A stretch of 64,000 nucleotides of DNA from Otatea glauca (taxonomy: Eukaryota > Streptophyta > Magnoliopsida > Poales > Poaceae), in assembly GCA_036346275.1 (NCBI GenBank), contig CM070726.1, positions 24,339,410 to 24,403,409 of the forward strand. The letters are read 5' to 3'. The translations under genes and the position numbers were made by a program. Shown here piece by piece: positions 45,485-57,605 of this stretch; within the stretch, counting starts at the first letter, position 1, and each line of letters begins with the position of its first letter. The notes beneath the pieces were generated by a model that was not told the origin of the DNA, did no database searches, and was given only the letters and a program-made list of their open reading frames with translations.

Positions 45485-45900
45485 AGCAAACCCGGTGCTA
45501 CCGCCCTACTGGGACCGGTAGCACCGGCCTCCTCGCCAACGGCTACAAAACTAGCCGTTACAGGATTTCCGGTAGCACCGGCCAACTGGGAGCGGTGATA
45601 CCGCTCGGGCGGTAGCACCGGCCTTCACCCCGGTAGCACCGGACTCAAGCCGAACACAAAAACACCTCCTCTGGATTTTTCACACCGGCCAGAGGAGCGG
45701 TTGCACCGGACCTCCGGTGCTACCGGCCTACCATGGGCGGTAGCACCGGACCGCTAGACCGCCCAAAAACACCCCTCTCTGGAAATTCCACACCGGCCAG
45801 AGAGACGGTAGTACCGGACCTTCGGTGCTACCGGCCAAACTGCGGTAGCACCGGACCACGGTGCTACCGGCCTTACAGGGGCGGTACGACCGGCCTTAGG
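45485..45900 (-). repeat. hairpin-forming ggtagcaccgg repeats in the solo LTR
   Basis: More than ten copies of ggtagcaccgg or its complement ccggtgctacc, in alternating orientations. This is analogous in place and design to the hairpins of the other Sirevirus LTR but with a different core sequence. Confidence 0.75.
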
Positions 45901-46029
45901 GAGAAAACACTGTTTTACACAAAAACTTTTCTCCAAACCATTAAAGATATATTCTTGGAGCTATGTGAGGATCAACACATGATCACAACACTATGCAAAA
46001 CACATTTGCATATGTTAATCACATACTCC

Positions 46030-46920
46030 AAAGAATCTCATTAAGCACAACTTATTTGCAAAACACATATGCAAATAAACCAAGAACTTATGAGATCAAT
46101 CCTCTTAGCCATGTGATGATCAACACATGATCAAGTCAATTTGCAAAACACATTTGCAAACCCTATTCACGTGCTCTAGGATCGAAACCCATAATCTCAA
46201 GTTCATTTGCAAAACACATTTGCAAACAACAAAACCAACTAACGAAAACACATTTCGTAAACAACTCAAGATCTATTTGCAAAACGTATTAAGCAAATCA
46301 AACTCGAGTCTATGAGATTAATCCCCCTAGCCATGTGAAGGTCAACACAAGACCCAGTCAACTTGCAAACACCCGTTGCAAGCCCTACTCACATGCTCTC
46401 AGGATTCCGGACTCATAGACCTCGGTTTATTCGCACAACGAACTTGCAAATACACATTAAACCAATTTTATGCTTGAGCATTGTTCTTTGCAACACATGC
46501 AAAAACCTAGCTCCAAGCAATACCAAAATATGAGCTCTCTATTTGCAACACATGCAAATCTCTAGCACCATGCAAGCAACCACAACAAATACAAGTGCAT
46601 GAGCTCTCTATTTGCAACACATGCAAATCTCTAGCACCATGCAAGCAACCACAACAATTACAAATGCATGAGTTCTCTATTTGCAACACATGCAAATCTC
46701 TAACTCCATGCAACCACTCTAAACCAAATTGCTTGAGCTCTCTCCTTTTGCGACATATGCAAAACTTAGCTCCAAGCAAAAACCAAATCAAATAAGATTC
46801 AAATAAGATGCAAGTATGAGCACCCTTATTTGCAACACATGCAAATACTTAGCTCATACAAAATCCAATGCACAAGCTTCACCAATTTGCAACACATGCC
46901 AAATGATTAGCTTCATACAA
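46030..46920 (-). repeat. degenerate tandem repeats of ttgcaaaacacatttgcaaa / atttgcaacacatgcaaatc
   Basis: At least twelve loosely spaced copies. Within 46,540-46,700 a unit of about 75 bp (gagctctctatttgcaacac ... accatgcaagcaaccacaac) repeats nearly perfectly three times. Confidence 0.75.
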
Positions 46921-49643
46921 ACATCAAACAAGAGAGTGAGCTAGAGTAAACCGGATCGAGTTCATCAACACATGATGAAGCTCAAGCTAAAAGACTCAAC
47001 TCCTCTTAATAGTACGGCACCTAACAAGCAACCCGGTCTCACAACCAAACACCGAGACCGGTAAAAGACTAGGAACACATCCTTAGCCCTAGCTAGTTAT
47101 ACCTTTGCCTCTAGCGATCCACTTGGAGCTTTTATGATTTCCAATCATCTTCTCTCCAGGATCACATCTTCTTCTTGTTGGTCATAAACACATGATGAAC
47201 CTTCTAGCTCTTCTCTTTACTTCGGGATCACCTCTTGAAGCTCATCAACACATGATGACTTCTTCTTCTTCCCGATTCTTGATCATCTTGGACTTAACCT
47301 ACTTCACAACTCATGGAAGATGTTAGTCCAACAAATACGGTTGTCTCAATCATCACCGCTCTCCATTAACACATAATGGATGCCTCCAAGATCGATTGAG
47401 CACAACCCAAATTAATTTGAATGATTAATTGTTGTCTTGAGCACTTTGATGCAACTAATGCTTCATTATACTCAAGAACTTTTCGCTTGTCTTTAATCAA
47501 CAAGGAAACACCATCAACACATGATGAAATGTTCTTTGATTGATTGAGAGACAATCGAACTCAATTTAAACTCATTTAAATTGACATGAGCATATAACTA
47601 CGCAAGTCATATATACTCAAAAGATTGTTTCGAGGTCTTGATCCTTTATATTATAAGACAAGAGGACATGGATCGATACAATTGAAACATCAAGTTAAAT
47701 TATCAACTCCCCCTAGATGTGTGCATTCATGTATATATGAATAAGAGACATAATGCACATATTTGGACTAAAGCAATGGAAGAGTTCATACTTTAACTTG
47801 AATTCTAAGTATGCATTTATATAATAGAATGAATACGGAGTGCATACCTTAGGTTTTCCATTTTCCATCCAAGTATGAGACTAGTAAGAATAAGACTTAA
47901 TAAAACATGTTAGTCTCATAATGATTAGATTTGTCATTAAACAATGATTAAACATTGATATTTAAATCAATCACCAAAACCAATGGAGCTTGAACTTACA
48001 ACTGGGGCAAGTGGCAAGAGGTTGTGTACCAGGTGGGCCTGTGTGGCAATGGGTTGATGAGAGTTGTGAGTCTGTGTGCCACATTGGGCTGTGTGCCACT
48101 GATGAGTAATGGAAGTCTTGCCTTGGTCAAGTTAAGGACTTCACCTTGCAAGTCTTTGAACTGAGTCATGCGTACAACTACATGTCTGATATGGGACAAA
48201 CCTAGTTGATTAGGGTTCTGATATCTTTCCTCTGATACCTCAGGGTGACAGTACATCGGGGTGTATCTGTACGGGGGAGCGTACCTGTGCTACGGCTTGG
48301 TACCCATCCAACGGTGATTGACCTGTCCTATACCTCGGCTCTGTTTGAGAGAAGTGATAGTGAAGGCAATACGGGAGAGGTTCTTTGGTTAAGGTAGAGG
48401 CTCCTGAAAGGCTTTGTTACGGACGATCACCTGTGTGGTGAATGGTTGTATCTTGTGGGTAAAGTGTACAACCTCTGCAGAGTGTCAAATCTATTCGAAT
48501 AGCCGTGTCCGCAGTACAGGACATTGCTCAGGGATTACAGTCAAGGGGCAGATCTTCAAAAACAAAATGTGGAAAGGGTGGCTATGTGCCAGTGTCAAAA
48601 ATGAACTGTTAAGGCTGTGTGCCGAGAATCTTCGAAGAAAACCCATTTGAAGAAATTAGTATTATTTTTAACTGTTTCACTGCTTTAATCTAAATAAGAT
48701 ACTAGTTTAAAAATGCTGTTTGATGCAAAAGAACCAATTAAGCCAATCCTTTGGAATAAGCTTTGCATATAGTAATAGCGCTGCATTTTGTGCATTACTT
48801 GTTGAGTGCCTTGTGTACTCACCCCTCCCTGCTTATCAACCCCAACATCAGTGGAGGAGTCGCCACCAGCGTGGGAGGAGGAGTACATTGAGGATTCGGG
48901 CAATTAGGGGGCAAGCCCAGTCGGTTGCCTGTGGCAAGATGAAGGCTTCCACGACATTTATTTTATTCCGCTGCTATTTCATTTACTCTGAATAATGTAA
49001 GCCCTGCGTGGCTGATTTTATGTAAGGAGACCATAAGGTCGTACAACTCAGTTTATATAAATGTTTGCACTATTTATTCTTATATCACTGTGAATATCTG
49101 TGATGTGCAACCCTGTAAGACTATGTGTGCTAGCGTGATCCTGGACTAGCACAGAATACACAGAGGGTCCGGATTTGCAGATTCGGGTCCCGACATTATG
49201 TTTCAAGTTTCATCTAGTTTGCATGAGTAGAACTTGAGTTATTGAGGTTTCTTCACGGATAAGTTTCTTAAATCCTTGTTTTTGTAGCGTGGATGTTGAG
49301 CTAGATAGGTAAATTTCTTTTGTAATCATAACCCTAAGGACCTTATCTTGCTATATTTAGTTTCATCAATTTTGGATGAGTAGATAGAGTTATTAATGTT
49401 TCTTAATAGTCAAGTTTGATATTTCTTTTCAACCGAGTCGTTGAAATTCTTGCTCTACTCATCTTGTTTTTGGTATTGATGAATCTAGTGTTTGCTTCAT
49501 AGCACTAGTGCTTTTGAAGAGATTCTTGAGACGGAAATTTTATTTAGCTCCTATTCATCCCCCTCTAGTCATCAATTTCGGTCATTCAATTAATATCAAA
49601 GCCAGGTTCTGCTCTTTCTAGATCTTAACCCGTCTCTAGAGCC

Positions 49644-52600
49644 ATGACAACTGACAAGTATTCCACCAAGCCTCTGATATTTTCTAGGGTCAGTTATCCC
49701 TTTTGGAAATTTCGGATAGAGTCAACATCATTGCGTAAGGTTTCTCGATCTGACAAAATGTTAAGCTCTCATATGAGGTTTCTGCCGATGAAGATGTCAA
49801 TGCTGGAAATATGGTTGACATTGGGGCAAATGCTAAGGAAAGGAATATTATCATATAAGGACTTAGTTGCAGTGAGTATGATAGGATTTCTCATCTCAGA
49901 TCTGCTCACTAGATCTGGGTGACATTCGATGCCTACCATGAGGGTACTACCCAAATCAAGACAGTGAGGCAAGATCAATTCAAGCGTGACTACAACAAGT
50001 TTAAGTAGCACACTAGAGAGTCCTTGGACGAGTGCTTTACGCATTTCACTAAGATTTTAAGTGATCTCTGAGCTGTAGGTACCACATACTCTAACTCAAA
50101 GAATACTTGATATTTTCTCACTACACTTGATCTTTGTGTTTGGGAGATGAAGGTGACTTCCAAAAAGGACACCACTGATCTATCGACTTTGCTCTTGACG
50201 GGCTCTATTCCTGACTCAAGACTTATAAGATTGACAGCGTCTCGCGTAAAACGAAGTCACAGTCGATGGCTTTAATCACCGATCCCACTAAATCTACTTT
50301 TGATAATTCCTTCGGTTTTTCCCTCTCGGCTCTTTGTGAGATAAGCGATGAGAACTTGGATAAATCTAGAAAATGAGCTTGCTCTCCTAGCCAAAAAATT
50401 CTCCCATACATACAAGAGGGTGAGAGAGAGGAAGAGAGGTGGATCTATCACTTGCTACGAGTGTGGTAGCCCCAACCACATTTGAGCAAATTGTCCCAAG
50501 CTGGAGAAGGGTAAGAACGACTACGATGGTACAAGTAAGAAAGACTACATCGATAATAACCACAACAAGAAGGCTTTAGCTCGGGACCCACGCGTGAGAA
50601 AAAGTATCGCAAGTTCTCGAAGAATAAGAAGCTCTTCGACCGCGTTCTCACCACGCTTGACGATATTTCCCTCCTGACACCGAGACGTGGAGCAATGATG
50701 ATGGATATGATGACAAGACCAATGGCGGCGATGACTTCACCAGCATGTGCTTCATGACCGACGAGAGCGGCATTAGCGACGACGACCTCTATAGCGATCG
50801 AATGAGGTAGCTTTCTATGATGGGTTTAATAATGCTTTCTGTAAGTTAGAAAAATTCATGCAAAAGCTAGAACTAGATGTTTGGAGCTTGAGAAGGAAGT
50901 AGATAGCTTGTCACGGGAGCCTGCTTCATTTAGATCTAGTCTCTCCCATGGCACTGATGATCGTTCTCTTTTTGATGCTTTGCTTGTGGAGTTAGAGAAC
51001 CTAAGGACCTTGTATGATAGTGTGATGTCTGATATTGAGGTTCTTAGAGCGAAGAATGCTAGCTTGATAGGAGAACTTGATGATTCTAGAGTTGCTTCTA
51101 GTGTTACTATTTATGATGCTATTCCTGTTGATACTAGTCTTCTTCATGCTCAAATTGTACTTCGTGTGAAAAATTGATGCTACGAAATCTCACCTTAGGA
51201 AGCTTTCTACTAGACATGATGAACTTGAACGATTTGCTTCTAAGGATCCAGTCAGCTCATGCGAGGGCTATAGGCAACTAAAACTTGACAATGATGCTTT
51301 GAATATCAAGTATGCTGATTTAACTAAGTACTTACTAGTTAAATCACAAGATACTTGTGTGCGATGTGCTGAGGTTGAGGAGAACATAGATAGGATTAAT
51401 GAGGAACTTATGATGAAGCTCGAGGCCTAGGGTTGTAGGATTAGGAATGCTGAGTGCGTTTCTTATGATGCCCTCAAGATTGATGTAGCTGTGCATATGA
51501 GAGTTATGCATGTGCTATTTGTTATTCTGCTTCTGAGTCTTCATCATTATATTCCCCTTGTTCTTCTTATGTCTCTCTCTATCAAGAGTGTGAGTACCTC
51601 ATGAGTGCTTTTGAGAGTTTGTTGGAGGCAATAAGAAAATCAATCTTATCTTGGATCAATCTAAATCTGTAAATTCAACCAGGGTCTAGGATTTGATTTC
51701 TTGAAGTACATTTGGACACACCCTGCCACTATTTTTCATTGCTCTAAGAGTAGTGAGATTGTGGTTGCACCTAGGTCTAGTGCTATGATGTTTTAGTTAG
51801 CAGGTATTGTCCAAAAGATTTCTAATGAAAAGGTAGTCCTTCTTGCAGCTTCAGCCTATGGTAAAGCGAAGTATTCTTACACCTTCTGTTAGAAGGATGA
51901 ACATATAGCCAAGTTTTGCTTCAGGCATGCCAAGATCGCACGGCGTGAGCTTCTTCGTGTTCTTAGGGGTATTCAAGGTCATTCCCAGACTCAAGAGTGC
52001 TCCTAATGCACCTACGGCTTCTTGACAAGCTAGAGAATTTCTTGTTGTTGGATAGCATCCAAGACTTAGTTTTCAGGTTGTTCATTCTAATTTTAGCCTT
52101 GGAGCTGTTCATGGTCAGAGTTTTCACCATCCTCTTGATATTTCTTGATTTTCCCACCAAGATGGATATCAATGGCGTGATTTTCTACCAGTAGGAGGTT
52201 TGGGCAGCGTTACTGGGATAGTCCGGCCTTTGCACATTTGTGAACCAACCTAGCTCCAGCTCTCAGACCTTTCGCAGGAGTTGCTTTTGATTTTTTGAGA
52301 ATTGAGCCGCGGAGACATTAGAGTTTAGTGTTCTATTTTTGTGGTTGATACTTCTACTCATCGTGTGATTTAGTATTGGGTTCCTAGATCTGCACTTATC
52401 TACCCTAGGACTGAGTCATCGACCTCTCGTTTTCACTAATTAAGGTTCGTAGGGCTAGAAAGGGAGAGGTTTGGCTCATAGACTCTGGCTGTTCTCGTCA
52501 CATAACCGGAGATTCCCGTTGGTTCTTTTCCCTAGCCCGTGCTCCTAGTGACGAGCTAATCGCTTTTGGATTGCTTCTTCTAGTCGAGTCATCGCTAAAG

Positions 52601-53029
52601 GTTATGTATGCATTAATGATAATTTTTTTCTTAAGGATGTTGCCTTAGTCAGCAAGCTGCAGTATAATTTGCTTTCTGTATCTTAGTTTATCAACGGCGA
52701 TTTAGATGTGAGCTTTAAGCATAATGTTTGTAGAATTCTCGATTCTTCTGAATTGTTGGTTTGTGAGATTTCTAGGTTTGGAAGAGTCTTTTGTGCTGAT
52801 TTTGCTGATTCTTCTAGTGATTTTCTTTGTTGCTTAGTTGCTTCAGAGTTCCGTGATCTCTCTTTCTCACATAGGAGACTTGGTCACATTGGTTTTGATC
52901 AGTTAACCTAAGTTAGTAGCCACGATCTTATTCGTGGTTTGCCCAAATTCAAGATGGTCAAAGACTTGGTTTGTTCGTCTTGTAGACATAGTAAGATGGT
53001 TGTTGCGTCTCATCCCCCAGTCACTATTG
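49644..53029 (+). pseudogene. Copia gag-pol (gag, protease, start of integrase), heavily broken
   Basis: A primer-site-like taatatcaaagccagg (about 49,591) precedes ATG 49,644. Gag has SYPFWKFRIEST and a CCHC knuckle (CYECGSPNHI, stop, ANCPK) at about 50,456. A coiled-coil stretch (LEKEVDSLS, 50,881-51,177) follows, typical of Maximus/SIRE-type gag. Protease VWLIDSGCSRHITGDSRW is at about 52,472. The integrase zinc finger (HRRLGHIGF...CSSCRHSK) is at 52,870-53,000. Many stops and shifts are present. The frame ends abruptly at 53,029 where LTR copy B begins, so the rest of pol and its 3' LTR are absent. Confidence 0.8.
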
Positions 53030-53679
53030 TGCTGCTAGCCCCGTGCTCCCGGCTTACCCCTTTGGCTCGATGGCTGCTACGCTCCCCGGTCACGGAAACT
53101 CCTGCTCCCGCGCTCTCTGGGCACGGAAGCACCTTCTGCGGTGAGAAAGGAGCCAAATCTGCAAAGGTGCTAGATTTGCAAAAAACGGGTTAAAGGGCTG
53201 GAAAAGAGACGATTTCAAAATGGAAGCAGAGAGAGTGACCATATAGCGGGGAAAAAGTTCTCGACAGTAGTGCTACAGTGCTAAGGAGGGTCGCACTACA
53301 TGATCCTGTCGGCAGTAGTACAGGAAAAAGAAAGCAAAGTGACAGATCCCAGCGCAAGCAACACAGAGAAAAGAGAGGAGATAGAGAAAAAGAAAAGAGA
53401 AATTGAAGAAACATTTAGGACATTATTTCAGTGTCGTGCTTTCATGTGAATGGATCTTTGTGTGTATTTTTTATGATAATTAGTGAGTATGGGTTTGAAT
53501 CTAGTAATTTTTATTTACATACAATTGCTTTCTAGTTTGCTTGCTTAATCTAGTTTTCTTTCATTGTCTTAGATTCTTTATCCTAGATCGATTCTTTAAG
53601 TTTGATAATTATTTTATTAATTTTTAGAATTAATAAAATAGAAAAAAATTAGTTTTAGGTGTTAGTTTGCATCAATTCA
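53030..53679 (+). repeat. Copia-type LTR, copy B
   Basis: Related to copy A (39,105-39,601), roughly 80% by eye over the second half (gtcggcagtagtacagg, attgctttctagtttgcttgcttaatctag), and ending aattca. It starts tgctg directly against the broken integrase. The first 200 bp match copy A poorly. It could be the partner LTR of copy A or a separate insertion; the divergence favours separate or very old. Confidence 0.55.
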
Positions 53680-53779
53680 CGCACCTCAATTCTTCAGTCC
53701 CTTGCTGTTCTACTCATTGGTTTGTTGTATGTTTCGCAGGTTTTTGATGTCAAAGTTTGTTGTTTGTGTACTTACTGTT

Positions 53780-53964
53780 GTTTGAAGTTTGTTTTGTTAT
53801 GAATAGCACTTGTATTCATTATGAGGCCAATGGGCCAATATATATACATGTACATAAGGGTACAAAAGAAAAACCTATATAAGGTAATATCTATACAAGG
53901 CAAGCAATCTCTATACAGGGCAACTAGCAATCTCTATATAAGGCAACAAAGATACTGTCTAACA
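53780..53964 (-). repeat. 3' LTR of a minus-strand Copia (Retrofit-like)
   Basis: On the minus strand a polypurine tract (tttgagggagg) is followed by tgttagacagtatctttg, an LTR start. Repeats of ctatataaggcaa / ctatacaaggcaa lie inside. The far end is uncertain. Confidence 0.6.
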
Positions 53965-53984
53965 CCTCCCTCAAACTCTTGGTG

Positions 53985-54919
53985 GATTAACAACACTGAG
54001 TTTGGAGAGATAAAATCTATGATGAGCTCTAGTTTATGTCTTCGTGAAGAAATCTGCCAACTAAAGCTCTGAAGGTATATACTGAAGAGCCACAACCTGA
54101 TCTTATACCTATGACCGCATGTAGGAAGCATCAACACCGGTATGCTTGGTGAGCTCATGCTTCATTGGATCTCGAGCAATGCTAATAGCACCTGTACTGT
54201 CAGATAAAAGAGGAGTCGGTGTAGAAACAAAAACACCAAAATCCTTTAGTAACCACTGTAGCCAAGTAACCTCTGCTGTCAAAAGAGCCATAGACCACAA
54301 CTCAGACTTAGCACTTAAACAAGAAACTGCTATCTGCTTCTTAGTCTTCCAAGCAATGAGAGAACCACCAAGAAAAACACAATAAGCAAAAAGAGACCGA
54401 CGATCAAAGTGATCACTAGCCTAGGTAGCATCAGAGTATGCTTGAAGCTGTAAAAAGCTGGAGCATGAAAAGAAAAGATGACGAGAGATAGTTCCACGAA
54501 AATATCGCAGAACACGAAGAAGATGACTATAGTGGAGTAGAGTGGGAGCAAAAACGAACTGACTCAAGATATGAACTGGGTACGAAATATCAGGACGAGT
54601 GACACCGAAGTAAACAAGACTCGCAACAAGATGACGATAATGAGTAGGATCCTCAAGAGGTTCACCATCAGTAGATCGAAGGTGAACATTGAGTTCCATG
54701 GGAGTCTCGACAGTGCGCTGGTCAATAAGGGAAGCACGATCAAGAAGAACCTGAATATACTTCTCTTGCGACAAAAAGAAGCCCTTAGATGTAGAAGAAA
54801 CTTCAATCCCAAGGAAGTAGCGGAGGGGACCCATATCAGACATGAGAAATTGCTCACTTAGATATGCCTTCACAAAGGCAATATACTGATAATTATCTCC
54901 AGTAATGATCATGTCATCA
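53985..54919 (-). pseudogene. minus-strand Copia pol, RT and RNase H part, broken
   Basis: Reading down from 54,919: DDMIITGDN (second half of the RT YVDD box), MGPLRYFLGIEV, YRHLVASLVYFGVTRPDISY; then after a stop near 54,421 the RNase H part with AYSDAT, GGSLIAWKTKKQ, LLSDSTGAISIARDP and ADFFTKT. The enzyme order and residues are those of Copia. It is cut at VDD by the CACTA element, and the upstream half of RT is missing from the window. Confidence 0.85.
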
Positions 54920-54922
54920 CAT

Positions 54923-57605
54923 TACTACAGGAATGTACATCATAATTGGTTCTTTTTCGTCATCACAATCGGTTCTGGTGGCGATACAAAATCATTAGAC
55001 AGTGATGAGGCGGCGCTATCACAGTCAGTTTTAGCCCGATAGTGATGAGGCCCTCATCACAATCGATCCTTGGCTAGAAGCGATAGTGATGAGGGCATCG
55101 TCACTATCGGTTCTTGGCTAGAAGCGATAGTGGCTTCTAGCCAAGGACCGATTGTGATGGGGTGTGTTATTTCTCATTTGTGCACCCTCCCAAAAACAAC
55201 ATATTGTACACAGTATGAACATATCACATTCACAAAACATAGATTTCACTCAGTATGTACATATCACATTCACATAACACAAACACTTTATTACGACACA
55301 CATTCATTCACAATATAGAACACAAACACTTTATTGCAACACACATATCACATTTATTCACAATATAGAATACAAACATGCTTAGCTCGATAGTGATGAG
55401 ACTCTCATCACTATCGCTTCTAGCTAAGAACCAATTGTGATGAGGGGATGTGCTATTTCTCATTTGTGCATCCTCCTAAAAACAACATATTGTACACAAT
55501 ATGCACATATCATATTCACACAGCACATATTTCACTCAGTATGCACATATCACATTCACAGAACATAAACACTTTATTACACCACACATATCACATTCAT
55601 TCACAATATAGAACACAAACACTTTATTACAACACACATATCACATTCATTTATAATATAGAACACAAATATACTTAACAGTCAGTATCACGGAAGGTCC
55701 ACACGCAAAAGCACTACATAATGAAAGAAGTTTAAGCTCTATTTGATGCATATGAGCAAGTGCAACCAGCTGTGGCCCAACGTAATGTTCCATCTCAAGC
55801 CTCACAGCTATTAAGCAAACTTCTACGGAACCCCATGCACCATGACAAACTACTTCAGCTGCTACATTTTGATGGGAGAACTAGCAACAAATTCTCTGTT
55901 TAAGCAGCCATGGTAAACAAAAGGGATCGAGAGAAACTGACAAGCTATCTTTAGCTAAGCCTGTTATTTATCTATAGATATCATGCGATTTCGGTACAAA
56001 TGCAGCAAAATTAATACAAATAATCTACATAAGAATCAGATTCCTCCCGTCTGCAGGGTAAAATTCACATAGTACAGATATTATCTTTTAAGTAGTAGAA
56101 CTTCAAAAGAATTTTACCAACTGAAACATAAAGGGTATTAGTTCAAGGGGATAGCCACCAGCATATTCAACCTCCTGCCAAGAGAAAATTTATTTTTCAA
56201 TCAGTTCAAAAAACCAATGTATACAACAAACTATAGCAGTACACTGTTGGGAAACTAGCCTGTTATTGGACTTTTAGAAATGTTGATTGGGCAAGGAACT
56301 ATTATCAGAGGCAAAGAAGTGAAATAATATGTGGAAATGGATTAAAGTTACATAACCTACAAGTTACAGCAGTAAATGGTGGTCCTCACGATACAGCAGA
56401 GAACAAAGTCGGCGTGGAGGGCGGCCCGGTGGCTCGGAGGCAGAGGCAGGGGGCGGCAGGAGGGTGCGATCGGCGACAGGGGAGGCAGGGGGGCTGCAGG
56501 AGGGTGCGGTCGGCTGCGGGGGAGGTAGGGGGCGGTGGAGGAAGCAGTGGGCGGTGGGAGAGTGCGGTCGGCTGCGGGGGAGGCAGGGGGAGGCGATCGG
56601 CATCCGGCGGGGTTTGCGTCTAGGGCTGCAGGGAGGAAGAGTGAGCTAGCGCGATTAAATATGTCGACATGCCGTCTGTGTTGGTTTTATTTTCTTAACT
56701 AACACCACTGAGTAACTTACCTCTATCAGTTCTCTAAAAAAACCGACACCATTTAGGCAATTAACTCTATCAGTGCTTTATAAAAACCGACACCATTGAA
56801 GAAATTAACTCTATCGGTTCTTTTACAAAACCGACACCATTGAGTATATATCTGTGTCGGTTTTATATTTTGAACTGATACAACTATGAATTATCTGTGT
56901 CAGTTTATTATTATGAACCGACACAATTGAGGTAATAATTGTGTCGGTTTTTCGGTATGACCTGACACAATTGAGCACATCTGTTTCGGTTTACTTAAAG
57001 AACCGATTGTAATAATATTTTCTGTGTCGGTTCATTTGAGAACCGATTGCAATATTTGTGGTGGTATTCTCAGAGATGGGACAAATGGGATGCAATAGTG
57101 ATCTTGTGGGAAAAATAATTGGTCCAAAATCTATGTGCTGTGGCTTCTAATCTACTTGCTATCAGCAAACATGTAAATTTGCCTTGACAATTACGGGTCA
57201 ACAGCAGCGTGCAACTTTTGCCAACCTTGAAAATTTCAAATTTTCTCACTCAAGTATTGCTTCCAACCAGAATATGTGCTTTTTTTTCGGGCAGCAGCAG
57301 TTTTCTTAGCCTCTGGAGCAACAACAGAGGAGAGTTCAGCCCAAGGGTATAAATAACCTAGCCAGGCACATCACAATCGGTTCTCTGGTTAGAAGCGATT
57401 GTGATGTAGCACTGGGCACATCAAAATTGGTTCTAACATTAGAACCGATTGAGATGTGCTATGCACATCACTATCGTTTCTCACTTAAGAAGTGCATTAT
57501 CGGTTCTTATAAGAAGTGATAGTGATGTGTATTAACATTACTATCGGTTCTTACATAAGAACCGATAGTGATGTGTGTCCACATCACTATCGCTTCTTAG
57601 GTAAG
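54923..57605. mobile_element. CACTA-type element, right terminus missing
   Basis: The left end reads tactacaggaa, one base from the canonical cactacaggaa. Subterminal arrays of catcactatcggttct / agaaccgatagtgatg words fill both sides (54,940-55,150, 55,380-55,445 and 57,360-57,605). Direct repeats of about 282 bp are at 55,155-55,390 and 55,437-55,675. Another tgtgtcggtttt...gaaccgacac array lies at 56,680-57,060. No transposase is recognised. The expected 3' terminal inverted repeat is absent at 57,605, where Copia integrase starts. Confidence 0.7.
55680..56680. other. CACTA interior, no supported gene
   Basis: Non-coding by eye. Bases 56,410-56,620 hold GGGGGAGGCAGGGGGCGG-type tandem repeats (about 40-50 bp) that produce spurious Pro/Arg-rich frames on both strands. 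Confidence 0.5.

Larger units (their letters stand above)
44606..48000 (-). mobile_element. solo LTR of a Sirevirus-like Copia, minus orientation, 3.4 kb
   Basis: Ends are tgtaag and cttaca, flanked by actgg on both sides (44,601-44,605 and 48,001-48,005). Read on the minus strand it ends gcctattcacccccc...ctctag...ccttaca, the same end type as the Sirevirus LTR at 15,900-15,935. It contains a cluster of ccggtgctaccgg hairpins (45,490-45,900) and a long run of degenerate ttgcaaaacacatttgcaa-type repeats (46,030-46,920). No protein domain is seen. Confidence 0.8.
41985..49195 (+). mobile_element. Gypsy-type (Tekay-like) solo LTR, with nested solo LTR
   Basis: Starts tgtaacaccctaaaatttgc and ends gggtcccgaca. 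The exact 5-bp duplication ttatg flanks it (41,980-41,984 and 49,196-49,200). Without the nested 3.4-kb insert it is about 3.8 kb, non-coding, with a GC-rich stretch at 42,300-43,750. The tgtaacaccc start fits Tekay/Del chromovirus LTRs as I recall them. No internal primer site or protein domain is seen, so a solo LTR is the simplest reading. Confidence 0.75.
40700..49574 (+). repeat. Copia LTR (Maximus/SIRE-like) split by a nested Gypsy-type LTR
   Basis: The parts at about 40,700-41,984 and 49,201-49,574 belong together. Both carry a unit of about 165 bp (landmarks cataaccctgaggacttt / cataaccctaaggacctt, gtggatgt.gagctagata, ttcatc.agtttggatg), and they rejoin seamlessly when 41,985-49,195 and one ttatg are removed. 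The end catccccctctagtcatca is followed by a primer-site-like sequence. The left boundary is uncertain. Confidence 0.55.

Noticed and set aside
46030..46920. CRISPR-like array
   Set aside because: Repeat spacing and length vary, spacers are themselves repeats, and the context is a plant LTR.
56364..56649. Pro-rich and Gly-rich frames on opposite strands
   Set aside because: They are translations of a GGGGGAGGC-type tandem repeat inside the CACTA element.
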